In this document: positions 11,772 to 23,821 of the stretch, piece after piece
How the letters are laid out: the number at the start of each line of letters is the position of its first letter
How positions within the stretch are numbered: the first letter of the stretch is position 1
DNA from: Vitrella brassicaformis
Lineage: Eukaryota; Sar; Vitrellaceae
Length of the DNA stretch: 64,000 nt
NCBI GenBank assembly: GCA_001179505.1
Contig: CDMY01000223.1
Location: 1-64,000, forward strand
Direction: 5' to 3'
Position numbers and translations under genes: made by a program
Notes under the pieces: generated by a model
What the model saw: the letters and a program-made list of their open reading frames with translations, nothing else
The model's database searches: none
Told to the model about the DNA's origin: nothing

Positions 11772-12290
11772 CTGGCTGACCGATAGCGGGCCAGCCGTGT
11801 GCGTGGAGCGAGGGATGATTTGATTGGTTAACGGCCAGAGCTGGTTTTTTGAGGGGGACATACATGGACATTTCATGCAGGCAGGCAGGCATGTAGGCAG
11901 GCGAGCTGTTTTTGGGTGGCGATTGTGGCGCCTTGCCTGCCATATTGGGTTGCATTGAGTTGAGTTGAGTGAGAGGGGTGCTGAGCTGTGCTGGGAGGGA
12001 GGGAGGCCCAGTGTAGTGTACATCACGGGGGGATGTCTGTGGGGCATTGCATTGATCACCGACGGATGGATGGATGGATGGATGTACATGCCATGCCGGT
12101 CGGGTCGGCTGGTGGAGAAGAGATGAGACACACTGCGGCGCACGTGTGTGTGGATTTGCAGTAAAGGGTTGGTTGGCTGGTTGGTTGGTCGAGCGTCACA
12201 CATGCACACACATACATTCATTCATTCATTCAATGCAGGGTCTGCCAAGGTCTCTTCCCTACTCGCGCAGGACCGTCTAATGTCGTTCGT
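11772..12290. other. convergent intergenic region with GGAT and GGTT repeats
   Basis: No gene is seen. Includes (GGAT)n at about 12064-12085, GGCA/GCAG repeats near 11877-11905, GGTT repeats near 12167-12190 and ATTC repeats near 12213-12230. Confidence 0.5.
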
Positions 12291-15200
12291 TCATCCATAA
12301 TGATTCTCGTGCTCACGGTACTGCTTCCTGATGACACCAGTAGGCACAGAGAGAGAGACGAGGAGGAGATGAGCATCCCTGTCTCTGTGCTGTGTGGATT
12401 GTTCCTTCTCTGCGTCATACTTCTTTTCTTCCTCGACGAGTGCCCTCTCGTACTGCCACACGGTCATGCCCTTGGCCCACTCAGGCCGCTCGTCCTCATC
12501 ATCATTCTCGTCCTCCTCGTTGCGACGACGCTTCTTCCCACCATCTGCCATGAGATCTGACGTCCACACAAACACACAGACAACGGCTCTTGGCGTGAGT
12601 GTCGTGGGTCCATCTCAAGAGTGCTCTCTGATCGCACCTCTCTTCCGCTTCTTGGAGCCGTTGCCGTCTCTGTCGAGGCTCTTGTATCCGTGGTTGATGG
12701 TCTGTCGGCATGCCGTTCTGAAGGGGAAGAAGTCGGTCAGAGACGACTGCACCAGGGGCGTCTTCGGGCCACGACTGACAACACACACAGACGGACACAG
12801 ACAAATCGGTGAGTGTCCGGTATATGGTGCTTTTGTGTGTCGCTTACACGCGTCTGAAGTACTTGGTGATCTTGGGAGTGGTCGTGGCTGCCGAGCTGGC
12901 CGTCGGCAGCGTCCTGCAGTAGCAGGCAATGAAGCGATGTTGCACTCGTCGTGTCGTGTGTGCCAGTGCATTGGATCGCTCCGAAGTATGCTGCACAGAC
13001 AATACAATACAGAAAGAGACAGACACACAGACAGACAGACACACAGACACACACACAGAGAGAGAGAGAGAGACAACAGATAGGGAGAGCATGGCAGGCA
13101 GTTCGTGTCTAGCTGTCGCCCAACCTGGCCTCTGTAAATAATTTGGAGAGGGCCTGGTGGCGAGTGGGTGTGATGGGCTTGCCGAACACCTTGTTGTATG
13201 GCAGCGGCTTGCCGCACAGATGATCGTTGATGTCCTTCTCCGTGTAGCCCTCCATGCCGTCATACTCGTCACCCTCACCGCTCTCTATCTCTACCTCCAC
13301 CCCTCTCTCCCTCAGTTGCTGCCTCTCGTTGGCCTTGCTCTCGGCGATGGCCTGCCGCTCCTCATACCACTGCTGCTCGATCTGCTCTTCGTTGTCCCAC
13401 ATGTCGACATCGAAGCGGGCGTCGCCACCCCTAATGTCCATCTGCCACAGCTGGCGGTTCCACACATAGCGACGGCTAAACGGCAACACCTGCACAATGA
13501 CGGCATCAATACAGCCGATCAAGGGGACGGAGATGGCCTTCCGTGTTGGTGTACCCACCTGTTGGTGTCGGTCTACGGGTACGGTCTGGTCGTTCGTCGT
13601 GCGATCCATCACCCCCAGCACGCTGATCTCGGAGTGCTTGGTCTGCTCGTGGCGGTTGCCGTCATCGTAGTGGGTCTCGGGGTCATCGCGGTCCCACTGC
13701 TCGTCCAGCAGACTCGCACCGCCAAACAGAATGACATCACTGGACACACAACCGAAGCCATTCATCTCTGTCTGCGTTGCGGGTGCGTAGCCGTGAATGT
13801 GTACTCACCTGCCCGTCCACACGGCAGCTGCACACGCTGCAGGGGGCGGCTCGTAGGGCTTGTAGGGCGTCTCGGGAGCGGGCCGTGGGGTCGTGCCGGC
13901 GGGTGGGGCTGTGCCACACATCTTCTGAGGCCGCGTGGCGAATGCCGGCTTGCTGAATCGGCCCGTGGTGATGTCGAAGATGAGGGTCTTCATGCCTCCG
14001 AACCTGGCTCCGAAATCAGCGTAGTTGGCGTAGGGCAAGTTGATGACGATCTTGTCACCTGCAAGTAAACACAGAGGCCCACACAAAAAAAGGCCAGCAT
14101 CTCTTACTCCGCCGGACTGCCTGCCTGCCTGCCTGCCACTGACCTGCCAGCACAGCTGTGTGGCGAGCAAAGTCGCATCGGTGGCCCTCCGCCGACGCCA
14201 AGTATGAGCGAAGTGCATCTGACGACAACACAACACGACAACCTGCGCTACGATGGCCAACACATGGACGACAGTTTGTGCTGACTGACTGACCATCAAC
14301 CAGCGGGAAAGTGCCCCTCGAGACCCACGGCAGACAGCTGAATATGATCCACCTGCAAGCAATGAAGATATATAAAGGCACTTCCATAGACGCCACGGAG
14401 GACACGCGATGCATCAGACGGATGACTCACGTCTTGCCTTCTCCGTCAAAGATGTTCAGCCGCGGTGGCGACGCGAAGCCCATCGGCATGAAACGCTCTG
14501 AAGGTCCGTACTCGCTGTCAAACTCGTCATCGTCAAAGTCAGAGTCAATCTCATGGTCCCACTCTGCAGGCACGCAATCACACACACGACGCCAGCACTG
14601 TCAATTCGATCGACATTTTGTCCTGCCTGCCTTACCCTCTCCGCCGATAATGAAGACATAGCGGTCCTTGACGAGGGTGGCCGTGTGGTTCAGACGGGCT
14701 GTCGGACGGGGGCCGCTCACATTGTCATCGCTGACACGGACACACAGACAGACAGACAGACAGACAGCCAAGATGAGAGCGGTCGTGGCGGCGAATGGGG
14801 GTGGGGGTCTCTCACCTGTTGTTGAATGACCAGGTCGCCACGTCGACGATGATCGAGGAACTCAACGCTTCGCTGGCCGAACCAGAAAACGCTGAAGGGG
14901 TCGTGCCGGTGCTGTCAGGCCCCAGCCACCGTACCCGTATGTGTTTTTGCCACCGATGATGAAGATGTAGCCATGTGGGTGAGCGGATGACCGAATGGGC
15001 ACACACGTCGACGTGAAGAAGCGACTGTAGCCACAGACGCAGGAAGGAGTGAGTCGGCGGACATATCAAGATGCAGCCTGGACACACACACTCCATCTAT
15101 CCACTTCGGCTTACCGATTCAGTGGCGGTGTGCTCTTCTTCTCCTCGCCCCTCAGCTCCGCCTTGCTCAGCCACTGGTGCTGATACGTGGCACCCGCACC

Positions 15201-16272
15201 ACCCTCCTCGCGATTGATCTCCAGCACACCCCAGGGGTTGTCGGTGTCGCTGCCTCTCGGCCCACCAGCCGCAAAGTAGCGTTTTGGCCACTCAGGTTGG
15301 GTGTGTGGTGCGCGGAGGGGAGGTGCGATGTTGAGAGGTGTGAGGGTGAGGGCATCTGATGGGCGGGGAGCGACGCCATCGACGCGACACCTCTTCCACT
15401 CGTACTTGCCGCCCGACACGAGGGAGGCCAACGACACACTGGGAGGGAGGGAGGCAAAGAGCAAGAAGTCGGCATCCATAAGTGGATACGCGTGTAGCTT
15501 TCGCCTACCGCCAGAGTTTTTTGGAGAGGCGGTTCTCGCCCTTGCCTCCAACCACCCCACCTGAGGGACACACCGACACAGGGGCATCAATCAGGTGCCT
15601 GACTGACTAAGTAGGGCTTCGTCCTTCTCTCAGTGTCCTCACTTACCGAACACATACAGACTAGGGCCAGCAATGAAGATGCTCGAGCGGCTGCGCTTCA
15701 TCCCATCTCTCGGCTTGATGCACTTGGCATGGCCCCACCGCAGCTCACTCACCTCGGCGTTGGCACCGAAGTCCTCGACGACTCTGCTGCGGCGATAGGC
15801 CTCGCGGTAGTCCCCCTCGGGCAGAGGCACGTACGCGGAGGGGTTGCTGACCGACTCACGGGGGAAGTGGGCGGAACTGCTGATGAGTCGAATGTTGCCC
15901 TTGCCCCTCTTGCCGAACGAGCGATGGTACTGCAACACATTGGAATGGTTGGGCGCAGCTGTAATGGCGTGTTCGTGTGTGCCTACCTGCAGCCGCCAGA
16001 TGGCCGACGAGGGGTCGGGATCCACCAGGGCCTTCAACTCCTTACACACTGCACACACAAACCATCCACAAGATCGGCAGATCAACTCATGGACTATCTG
16101 CAGCGTGGCGTGCGGCTTCTCTCCATCATGCAGCCTCCCCCTCCCTCCTGTGTGTTGTGCTGTCCTGTGCTGCGTTTCTGTTCTGTTCACCTCTCTCGAG
16201 GATGAAGAGGTCGCGTCCGTCGACGTATGGAAGCGCATACGGGACAGCTTCGCTCAGCGACGTGGCCGCCAT
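12291..16272 (-). CDS. kelch-repeat protein, copy 1, with tandem C-terminal PIP-like motifs
   Basis: Start at 16272 (MAATSLSEAVPYALPYVDGR). About 17 exons run down to the TGA at 12291. Kelch-type blades are visible at SLYVFG, GYIFIIGGK, RYVFIIGGE and VILFGGASLLDEQW, predicting a beta-propeller. A long acidic, Gln/Glu-rich helix follows (QIEQQWYEERQAIAESKANE). The C-terminus has three PIP-like motifs: HQALSKLF near 13135-13165, TPKITKYF near 12855, and QSSLTDFF near 12740-12765. Then come basic NLS-like runs (SKKRKR, GGKKRRRNEED) found only in this copy. No in-frame stop was seen, but the donor after the DPMHW exon is GC rather than GT, and the exon ending EARLGDS differs from the other copies. 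It may be the least damaged copy. The function is unknown; a chromatin or PCNA-linked role is inference. Confidence 0.75.
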
Positions 16273-16429
16273 CTTGAACACACTCCAGCGAGTACACGAT
16301 GTTTTTCGGCGACCACTGCGAGCTTGAACGCAAGAGGGGGTCGTTCTTGGGGGAGAGGCAAGATCCAGACCAGGTGGACGGACACCAACCTCCCGCCATT
16401 CCAACTATCGCAAAAACTGGGAACGAACG
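16273..16429. promoter_or_regulatory. bidirectional promoter, duplicated upstream of kelch copy 3
   Basis: Contains TGCGAGCT at 16317-16324. About 60 bp (16273-16333) is clearly similar to the reverse complement of 52021-52103, including CTTGCGTTCAAGCTCGCAGT read on the minus strand. Confidence 0.6.
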
Positions 16430-17353
16430 ATGCTCAGCGGGCCTCTGGCACTCCAATGTCTATCAGGGATCTATCTGCCAATTTCTATCATGGCCTTCCT
16501 ATGTGATCCCCATCTGCCATTACTCCAACGACCAGCCCTGGTCACACGGCAACAGTTCCGCTTCCCAGCAATGCTTTCGCACAGGAGGGAAGGCATCGAG
16601 CCATTCCCAAAGCCGCCGCCCTCTGTTCTGTCAGCTTCTGATGGTCGGGGATGCAGGCGGTACCATCTCGGGTTGCTTTCTGTTGCTTTGGGCTCCCTCA
16701 TGCTGCCGGCGTGTGGTGCAGAAGCTGCTGCCGACTCATCAGCAGTCCTGCCCGAAGAGTTCCAGCGCCTCAACTCGGATCTGAACCGGCTCACTCGGCA
16801 GCTTGAGAGCAATGACCCGATGGACGTGCCCCTGCTCATTACGAGGACGATTCCTCTGCAGCGGTTCAGGGATGCGGCCGACGCAGCTGCAAAAACGGCA
16901 CTGGGCTCTGTCGACGGGATGGACTCACAAGAGTTGGCATACAAGGCGGACAAGGTGAGAACAAGTCACACCTAACGAGGGTCTTGCTGCCTGTTTTGTG
17001 TCATGCATGGCTGGGTTGCTGGCTGCGTTAATGTGTGCAGACGATTACCAAGATCAAAACTGACCTGGGTCTGCTGATGAAGAAGGCCGAGAAGGTCAGG
17101 GGCGATGTGGTGGTGGGGCCGCAGCGGCTGGCATCGTTGAGAGACCCGCTATTGAGAATCGAATACGATATAAGGTTAGGCACGGAGATGCGCATTACCC
17201 CACCTGCTTTGACCAACACAGCCGCTCACATGACGTCTTGCGTTTTGCCTGCAGGACACTGGAAGGCGTGTATGTCCCGAATGGCATTGCAAACCCGGCG
17301 CTTCGGAAGCCGATCTTCTCCATATGTGAAAGTGGATTCCTTGTCTGTGAGTG
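16430..17353 (+). CDS. predicted thylakoid-lumen protein with secretory, transit and Tat-type leader
   Basis: Three exons: 16430-16953, 17041-17175 and about 17256-17353, ending in TGA. The N-terminus starts hydrophobic (ALQCLSGIYLPISIMAFLC, signal-peptide-like). A basic, Ser/Arg transit-like stretch follows, then RRYHLGLLSVALGSLMLPAC and AEAA, a twin-Arg plus hydrophobic plus Ala-X-Ala pattern typical of thylakoid Tat targeting. The mature part (about 170 aa) is mostly helical (EEFQRLNSDLNRLTRQLES, KTDLGLLMKKAEKV) and could be a PsbQ-like four-helix lumenal protein, but I cannot confirm the family. This leader architecture is what a complex red-lineage plastid requires. Confidence 0.65.
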
Positions 17354-17780
17354 AAGAAGCTCCGTGAGTAAGGGGAGGGGGCCACACACGGCAGGGCGAG
17401 CAGACGATTGTATCAACGTTTTGCTGCAGAGGGGATGGGGCATGGGTGAATGGACATGACATGTGGTGTTGTCGTCGATTTTGCTGTTTGTGGGGAAGAC
17501 AAGCTTGAGACAGGCACACCGTATGGCAGCTGCATGCCATCGTGTAGAATAGATCTTTCTCTCGGAAAGAGCTGCTGGCATCTGAAGCCTGTTCTTCACT
17601 CGTCATGGCCGTCAGACTCGCCTTGTCCGTCCTGTCTCACACATCAGTAGATCGTCGATCTACGACGCTATCTTGAGCTTTTTTCGTTCCGAATCGCATC
17701 TCCGTGGATCTATCTGTCTGTCCATTTGTCTGTCTGTTAACTCGAGTGGCTGACCAACGGACGCATCAACCACATCAATC
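17354..17780. other. intergenic region upstream of INO1
   Basis: Holds a 17-nt near-palindrome at 17647-17663 (GTAGATCG T CGATCTAC) and GAGCTTTTTTCG near 17677. A TGTC repeat at about 17714-17736 lies just before the INO1 start. No gene is seen. Confidence 0.5.
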
Positions 17781-19441
17781 ATGCCCCTGGTGAAGGTGGA
17801 CAGTCCGAATGTCGAGTACAGCGGTGAGCACATCACGTCCCACTACGACTACAGCACGGTGGAGGTGCGGGAGGACAGCGGCCACAAGATCTGCACCCCT
17901 TCCACGCGGCGATTCACCATCCGCACCGAGCGGCACGTGCCCAAGACGGGCCTGCTGATGGTCGGCCTGGGCGGCAACAACGGCACCACCGTCCTTGGAG
18001 GTAGTACACCAGCACACACACGGCATGGCACGCCACGCCATGCATGTGATCTTTGACCTCTGTGTGTGTTGCGTCTTGGTTGCATTGCAGGCATTTTAGC
18101 GAACAAGTACGGTATGACATGGGAGACCAAGGAGGGCACCCAATGCGCCAACTACCTGGGCAGCCTCACCCAGTCGTCGACGGTGCGGCTGGGGACCGAC
18201 GCCCTCAAGGGGACCGACGTGTACGTGCCGATGAGCGACCTGCTGCCGATGGTGCACCCCAACGACGTGGTCGTGGGCGGCTGGGACATCAGCGGCACCA
18301 ACATGGGCGACGCCATGAGGCGTGCCAAGGTGCTCGATGTGAGCCTGCAGCTGCAGCTCTACCCCCACATGAAGGACATGGTGCCCATGCCGGGCGTCTA
18401 CTTCAAGAACTTCATCGCCAGCAACCAGGAGGCTAGGGCAGACAACGTCCTCCGCGGCACCAAGATGGAGCAGATGGAGCAGGTGCGGCAGCAGATCCGC
18501 CAATTCAGGGCCGCCACAGGGGTGGACAAGGTGATTGTGCTGTGGACGGCCAACACGGAGAGGTATGCCAGTGTCGGGCAGGGGCTCAACGACACGGCCG
18601 CCAACCTCATGGCGGCCATCGAGAGGGGCGATGACGAGATCTCCCCTTCAACCATCTACTGCGTGGTCAGTGAGTCAGCTACCCACCCTCCCCCACACAC
18701 CTCTCTGCTCTCCATGTCTGTCTGTCCATCTGTCATGCAGGCGTCGATACTGGAGGGGTGCAGCTACATCAACGGCTCGCCTCAGAACACGTTCGTGCCC
18801 GGCGTGTTGGAGCTGGCGACGCAGCACGACACCTTCATCGCCGGCGACGACTTCAAGTCTGGCCAGACCAAGATGAAGTCGGTGCTGGTGGACTTCCTGG
18901 TGTCTGCGGGCATCAAGCCCACCTCCATCGTCAGCTACAACCACCTCGGCAACAACGACGGATACAACCTCTCCAGCCCACAACAATTCAGGTGGGTGCG
19001 GCGGGAGCACCTGTCGGCATGCAAACCAAACGCCCCCATGTATGGTGTGGTGTGGTGTGGGGTATCGATGGATCGGTCAGGTCGAAGGAGATCTCCAAGA
19101 GCAACGTGGTGGACGACATGGTGGCGTCCAACCGTCTGCTGTACCAGGAGGACGAGAAGCCCGACCACTGTGTGGTCATCAAGTACATCCCCTACGTCGG
19201 CGACAGCAAGCGCGCCATGGACGAGTACACCTCCGAGATCTTCATGGGCGGCCACAACACCATCGTCATGCACAACACGTGCGAGGACTCGCTCCTCGCC
19301 GCGCCGCTCATCATCGACCTGGTCGTCCTCTGCGAGCTGGCAGAGCGCATCCGCATCATGGACCACACACACAAGACGCCAAAATACGAAAAGGTGAGGC
19401 GGCGACACGAGGGAGGGGCCCTCTGCAGCGTATGCATCCTG

Positions 19442-19472
<31 letters not shown>

Positions 19473-19941
19473 CAGATGCATGTTGTGCTGTCGTTGTTGA
19501 GTTACCTGACGAAGGCGCCCATCGTTCCCCCCAACACGCCTGTCGTCAACGCCCTCTTCAAGCAGCGCGACTGCATCATCAACATCATGCGCGCATGCGT
19601 GGGACTCCCCCCCGACAACCACATGCTGCTGGTTAGTCCCTCCCTCCCACACTACCCACACCCACACTGACACATGGAATCCATGTGGATGAGTGAGTGT
19701 GTGTGGGTGATACGTGTGACTGACTGCTCAGGAGCACAAGTTGAAGACGGCGGGGTCGTGTCAGCGGTTGCTCGCCACGCCGCCGACGCAGCCCACGACG
19801 CCCGGCATCGACCAGACGCCGCCATCATTCGCCAAGACGGATCTGCTGCCCGCCACCATGGTGCCCGCCGCCGACGCCGTCGACATGCACAGCAAGACCA
19901 TCACCACCCAATTCAACAACAGGGACGCAGAGGCGGCCTGA
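17781..19941 (+). CDS. INO1: myo-inositol-1-phosphate synthase
   Basis: Converts glucose 6-phosphate to inositol 3-phosphate using NAD, the committed step of inositol synthesis for phosphatidylinositol, GPI anchors and phytate. It has six exons: 17781-18000, 18091 to about 18669, 18741-18991, 19080-19393, 19477-19632 and 19731-19941. [18 protein letters not shown] is the family's Rossmann NAD motif. [23 protein letters not shown]-type [13 protein letters not shown], and [18 protein letters not shown] are near-invariant catalytic-core motifs. [14 protein letters not shown] and [15 protein letters not shown] complete the active site. The length (about 575 aa) is slightly above typical because of a Pro/Thr-rich extension near the C-terminus. 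It appears intact and cytosolic, with no leader seen. Confidence 0.96.
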
Positions 19942-22001
19942 CGGATGGATGGATGGACCGCACTTACATACAGAGAGGGGAGGGGTATGTGGAGGCATGG
20001 ATGGGATGGGTGCACGTGGGTGGGACTGTTTTGCCAAAAGGGTGAGTGTGGGGGCTGGGCCGGGGAGAGGTGCGGTGCCTGAGATTGGGGAGCCGTCTGT
20101 GTGTGCCAAGGGAAGATGCATATCATCCTTCCGTCACTGGCTGACACATGACATGCACCCACCCCACCCGGGTACCATTGCGATACTGTCTGTATCTGTG
20201 TGTCTATCAGTCTAATTGGTCGATCCATCATCGCACCTGCTGATGGACCGATGACGCGGCAACAGCGGGAGGGAGGGAGGGAGGGATGGATGTGGACTTT
20301 TGAGGGCTCACTCGGTTATATTGCATGCCTAGCATGCCTAGCATTCGGATCAGCGTGTATACGCGTGAATACACATGTACGGCCATGCAGGGACACGAAG
20401 CCACCCCACACGACACATCTCTACGGACCGACCTGACCCGTCACCTTCGTTCGACTGTCCATGTATGTAAAGTTTTGAACTCACTCTCTCTCTCCCTTCT
20501 TACCCAATTCAATTGGACGCACTGACTTGACTTCTTGTTCGTTCCTTCTGTCCTTATCTGAATGACAAAGTGTGTTTTTGCGTTTTGGTTCCCATTTTTC
20601 TCTGACACGCGCAAACGTATACAAATATCACACAGCAGCGGCTGTCGGTAATATTGGTTTAAGTGTGGGGTCGGTGGGCGGGGCGGGTGGGGTTTGTTTG
20701 TTTGTTTGTAGGCAGGGGCGCCCTTTCGTTTCGTTTGTGTGTGTAGCTAGCATGATCTGAAGAGAGTGTACAGTAGACAGCGTCTGTGTGCAGACAGTAG
20801 CTGTGTGGGTCCCTCATTCCGTCATCTTCTTCACCCATCGCCGCTTTTTTCCTCACCCAATCCCATCCGTTTCTCTCAGCGATGGATGGATGGATGGACA
20901 CCTTCCTGTCATCTATCTATCTGTCACGGGTTGTTTTGACATTCTGCCCCTGCGAATGAATTTCTGTGTCGAATGCCTGTCTGTCGGTCTGTCTGTCTGC
21001 CTGCCGTAAGTCTGCCTTAATGGTGCATGAGTGCATCCATCCGTGCGACCAACAAGTACCGTATCAGTCTGTGTCCATCTGCCTCTTCCACACTTGCTCA
21101 ACGCCTACCTGGTAGACGCACTGATGTGCGTCAGCGAGTGAGTCCATCTGCCTGTCTGTCTGCCTGTCTGTCTGTGTGTGTCTGTGTGTGTGTGGCAGCA
21201 CCCGTATGAGGAGTCGACACCCAGCCAGGGTACCAGCCCCTGGTTGTCGCTAGCAGCTGGAGGGAGGGAGGGAGGGAGGGAGTGAGGGGACGGAGAGGAC
21301 AGTGTCTTTGTGTGGTGATGGGGGGACAGACAGGAACTAGAGGTTGCTCGTCTCATCGCGTCGCAGCTCGTTTGTAAGTTTCAGTGCCGTCTGATGGGTG
21401 GTCTCGTGTGTGAGGTGTTTCTCGCACACCGAACCGGCAGGCATGTCAGCTGTTGCGTCACATTGCAGCAGCGACCTCCCTGCCGGATGGCTGTGCTAGC
21501 AACACACACACACACGCTTGCCCTTTGCGGGGCTGATCGATCGATCGACGAATGACGAATGGAATGAACGGCGCCACGAGCACACCAATGATGCGCATGG
21601 GAGAGTTGTGGGGTGGGGGGCAGAAAGATGGCAGGGACAGATAGGGGATAGAGATGGCCCATTCCATTCATTCCACCGCACTCCATCCACTGCACTGAAT
21701 GAATGCATTGAGCGGCACTGCACGCCTTGTTGGCACGGTCGCTCCATGGACACGCCATGCATACCGCCACACAACGAACCTTCATATCTATCATACATGG
21801 TCTTTCCATGTTCGTGTGAGCATTCGTGTCGTATATCATATGCGTGCAACGTAACACACGTGTGCAATGCAAGACACAAGGCGCAAGACAAGACACATAG
21901 CTAGGGTGTGGTGTGAGTGAGGACCTAACCTAAGTATGCCAACAACCAGACACAAGAGACACAGACATCCTACCCTCCCTCCTCCTCTCCTCCTTTGTCT
22001 G
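19942..22001. other. 2-kb gene-poor region
   Basis: The longest stretch without a recognisable gene. It has GATG, GGGA, TGTC and TGCC tetranucleotide runs (for example 20271-20290, 20881-20899, 20979-21004, 21148-21175, 21259-21282), a small repeat at 20321-20342 (GCATGCCTAGCATGCCTAGC), and a more AT-rich section at 20460-20760. Open frames here are short and repeat-driven. It may hold long 3' UTRs or an unannotated non-coding gene. Confidence 0.5.
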
Positions 22002-23821
22002 TCACACCTGCGCCTCCACGTCCATCATCTTTTTGTTGTGTCTCGCCTCCATCTCGGCTATCAAATCAGCAGCTGTCGGTGTGGGCCCAGCACTGGCAGT
22101 TGACGGCAGGGACAGCGAGTCCAGCACGGGGCCTCTCGTCTGACACACGGGGGGCAAATCCTGCAAATGACCTGCACAGACCCAACCCTCTCATCGCGGA
22201 CCATTCCATGCGTGTGTGTCTCCCTGGGTCTTCTTCACCCACCTGTGGCTCTCGCTACGTGTCTGTACTCCTGCGCCACTGCACACGGGCAGCACAAGAG
22301 CACCACACACGCATCCTGCACACAGTCACTCGACGGAAGGCTGTACTTCCTGGACGACAGACAGATACACACCACACCCATCGCGGGGTACCCCATTCCC
22401 CCNNNNNNNNNNNNNNNNNNNNNNNNNNNNNNNNNNNNNNNNNNNNNNNNNNNNNNNNNNNNNNNNNNNNNNNNNNNNNNNNNNNNNNNNNNNNNNNNNN
22501 NNNNNNNNNNNNNNNNNNNNNNNNNNNNNNNNNNNNNNNNNNNNNNNNNNNNNNNNNNNNNNNNNNNNNNNNNNNNNNNNNNNNNNNNNNNNNNNNNNNN
22601 NNNNNNNNNNNNNNNNNNNNNNNNNNNNNNNNNNNNNNNNNNNNNNNNNNNNNNNNNNNNNNNNNNNNNNNNNNNNNNNNNNNNNNNNNNNNNNNNNNNN
22701 NNCCCCCCCCCCCCCCACACAACACACAGGTGTGTACCTTCGAATGCGGAGCCTGAAATACCACATGGCCGCCAGAAACACCACGGCCGTCAGCACCGTG
22801 CCCACTTCAAATAACAGGAATATCCAGTCGTCCCGATACCGATGCAGCTCCCCCAGCAGTACCGGGGGACTCCTGTCTCTGATCTTCATCTTCCTGGCCC
22901 ACTCGGGCAGCTTCGCCATCTCTTCCGTGACGTCGGCCCCCTCTGCAGTAGCGACCCTCAGCTGCAGGTATTTCTCGAGCGTCTTATACTGACCACCAAC
23001 CATATATGGCGAGAGACACACAATGGGGAAGAGAAAGGAGTCTTGGTGCTTGTGCCGGTGTGTTTGGTGGCTGGCTGCATACTTACGTGCCAGAGGATGT
23101 AGACTCGCTGCGTGTCTTGGAGGGCCGCCTCCAGCGGCCCGCCCGAGTGCACCTTGACAACATCAATGCTGTTGTCCTGACAGACAGGGAGACAGACAGA
23201 CAGACACTGTCTGCCTACAACCAAAGCTAAGCAGCCCGGCCCTGGCCTGTCTACTTAACCATGAGGAATGCGTTGAGGTTGGGGTATTTGGTGGTGTTGT
23301 AGACCACCTGTCCGACACCCACCGCCCACTGTGCGGCATACAGCCCCACGAACAGCATGCAGCCAAGGCCGATGTTCAGGAGCTTGGCGCGGTGTAGAGT
23401 GATAACCTTGATGACCCAGCCGCCACACGGCATCAACAGAATCAACAGAAACACCACAAGACAGCTCGTGAGGTCGCGCAGACACCTGTGTCAGTGACAC
23501 CAATGGCATGCATCGCAGCCGAGGAACAGTGCGTCGATGTCTGTTTGTCTGTGTGTCTGTCTCCTGTGCTGTCTGTGCTGTCTGTCTGTCTCACCCGAAG
23601 AGGGAGTCTGACCACCGGCCGGACCACGCCTGCACATCGCCTTCAAAGTGGTAACCACACGACGGGCACGCTGCATTATATCGCAGTCATGCGAAGGCAC
23701 ACACACGTGAGTGCCATGGATGCCGTTTGCAATGGACACCGGTGCGATGGTTGATGAAGGGAGGCTGTTGCACAGCAGCATGCTCACCTGGGCCCGCGTT
23801 GAGGACTCTGGCGCTCTGCAT
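22002..23821 (-). CDS. zinc-ribbon membrane protein (interrupted by assembly gap)
   Basis: Start at 23821 (MQSARVLNAG). The next exon supplies CPSCGYHFEG, a CxxC half zinc ribbon. Two hydrophobic spans follow (CLVVFLLILLMPCGGWVIKV and GLGCMLFVGLYAAQWAVGVG), then short exons (DNSIDVVKVHSGGPLEAALQ and YKTLEKYLQLRV...) and a third span (DWIFLLFEVGTVLTAVVFLA). After the span the sequence runs into 300 Ns (22403-22702). The probable last exon ends at 22002 (...AADLIAEMEARHNKKMMD). The family is not recognised. The gap may hide one or more exons. Confidence 0.6.
22403..22702. other. assembly gap (300 N) flanked by poly-C
   Basis: Exactly 300 Ns preceded by CCCC and followed by a run of 14 C. A homopolymer or GC-rich sequencing failure inside an intron of the zinc-ribbon membrane-protein gene is the likely cause. 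Confidence 0.95.

Noticed and set aside
13157-14068. 303-codon plus-strand frame with hydrophobic stretches
   Set aside because: Antisense of kelch copy 1 exons, and the same shadow appears opposite copies 2 and 3.
20321-20342. GCATGC repeats as an ApiAP2-type site (TGCATGC)
   Set aside because: Only a local short duplication is seen, far from any start, with no second occurrence upstream of genes here.
22167-23021. Long open frames crossing the N block on both strands
   Set aside because: Their length comes from undefined bases read as codons. Only the exons outside 22403-22702 have support.
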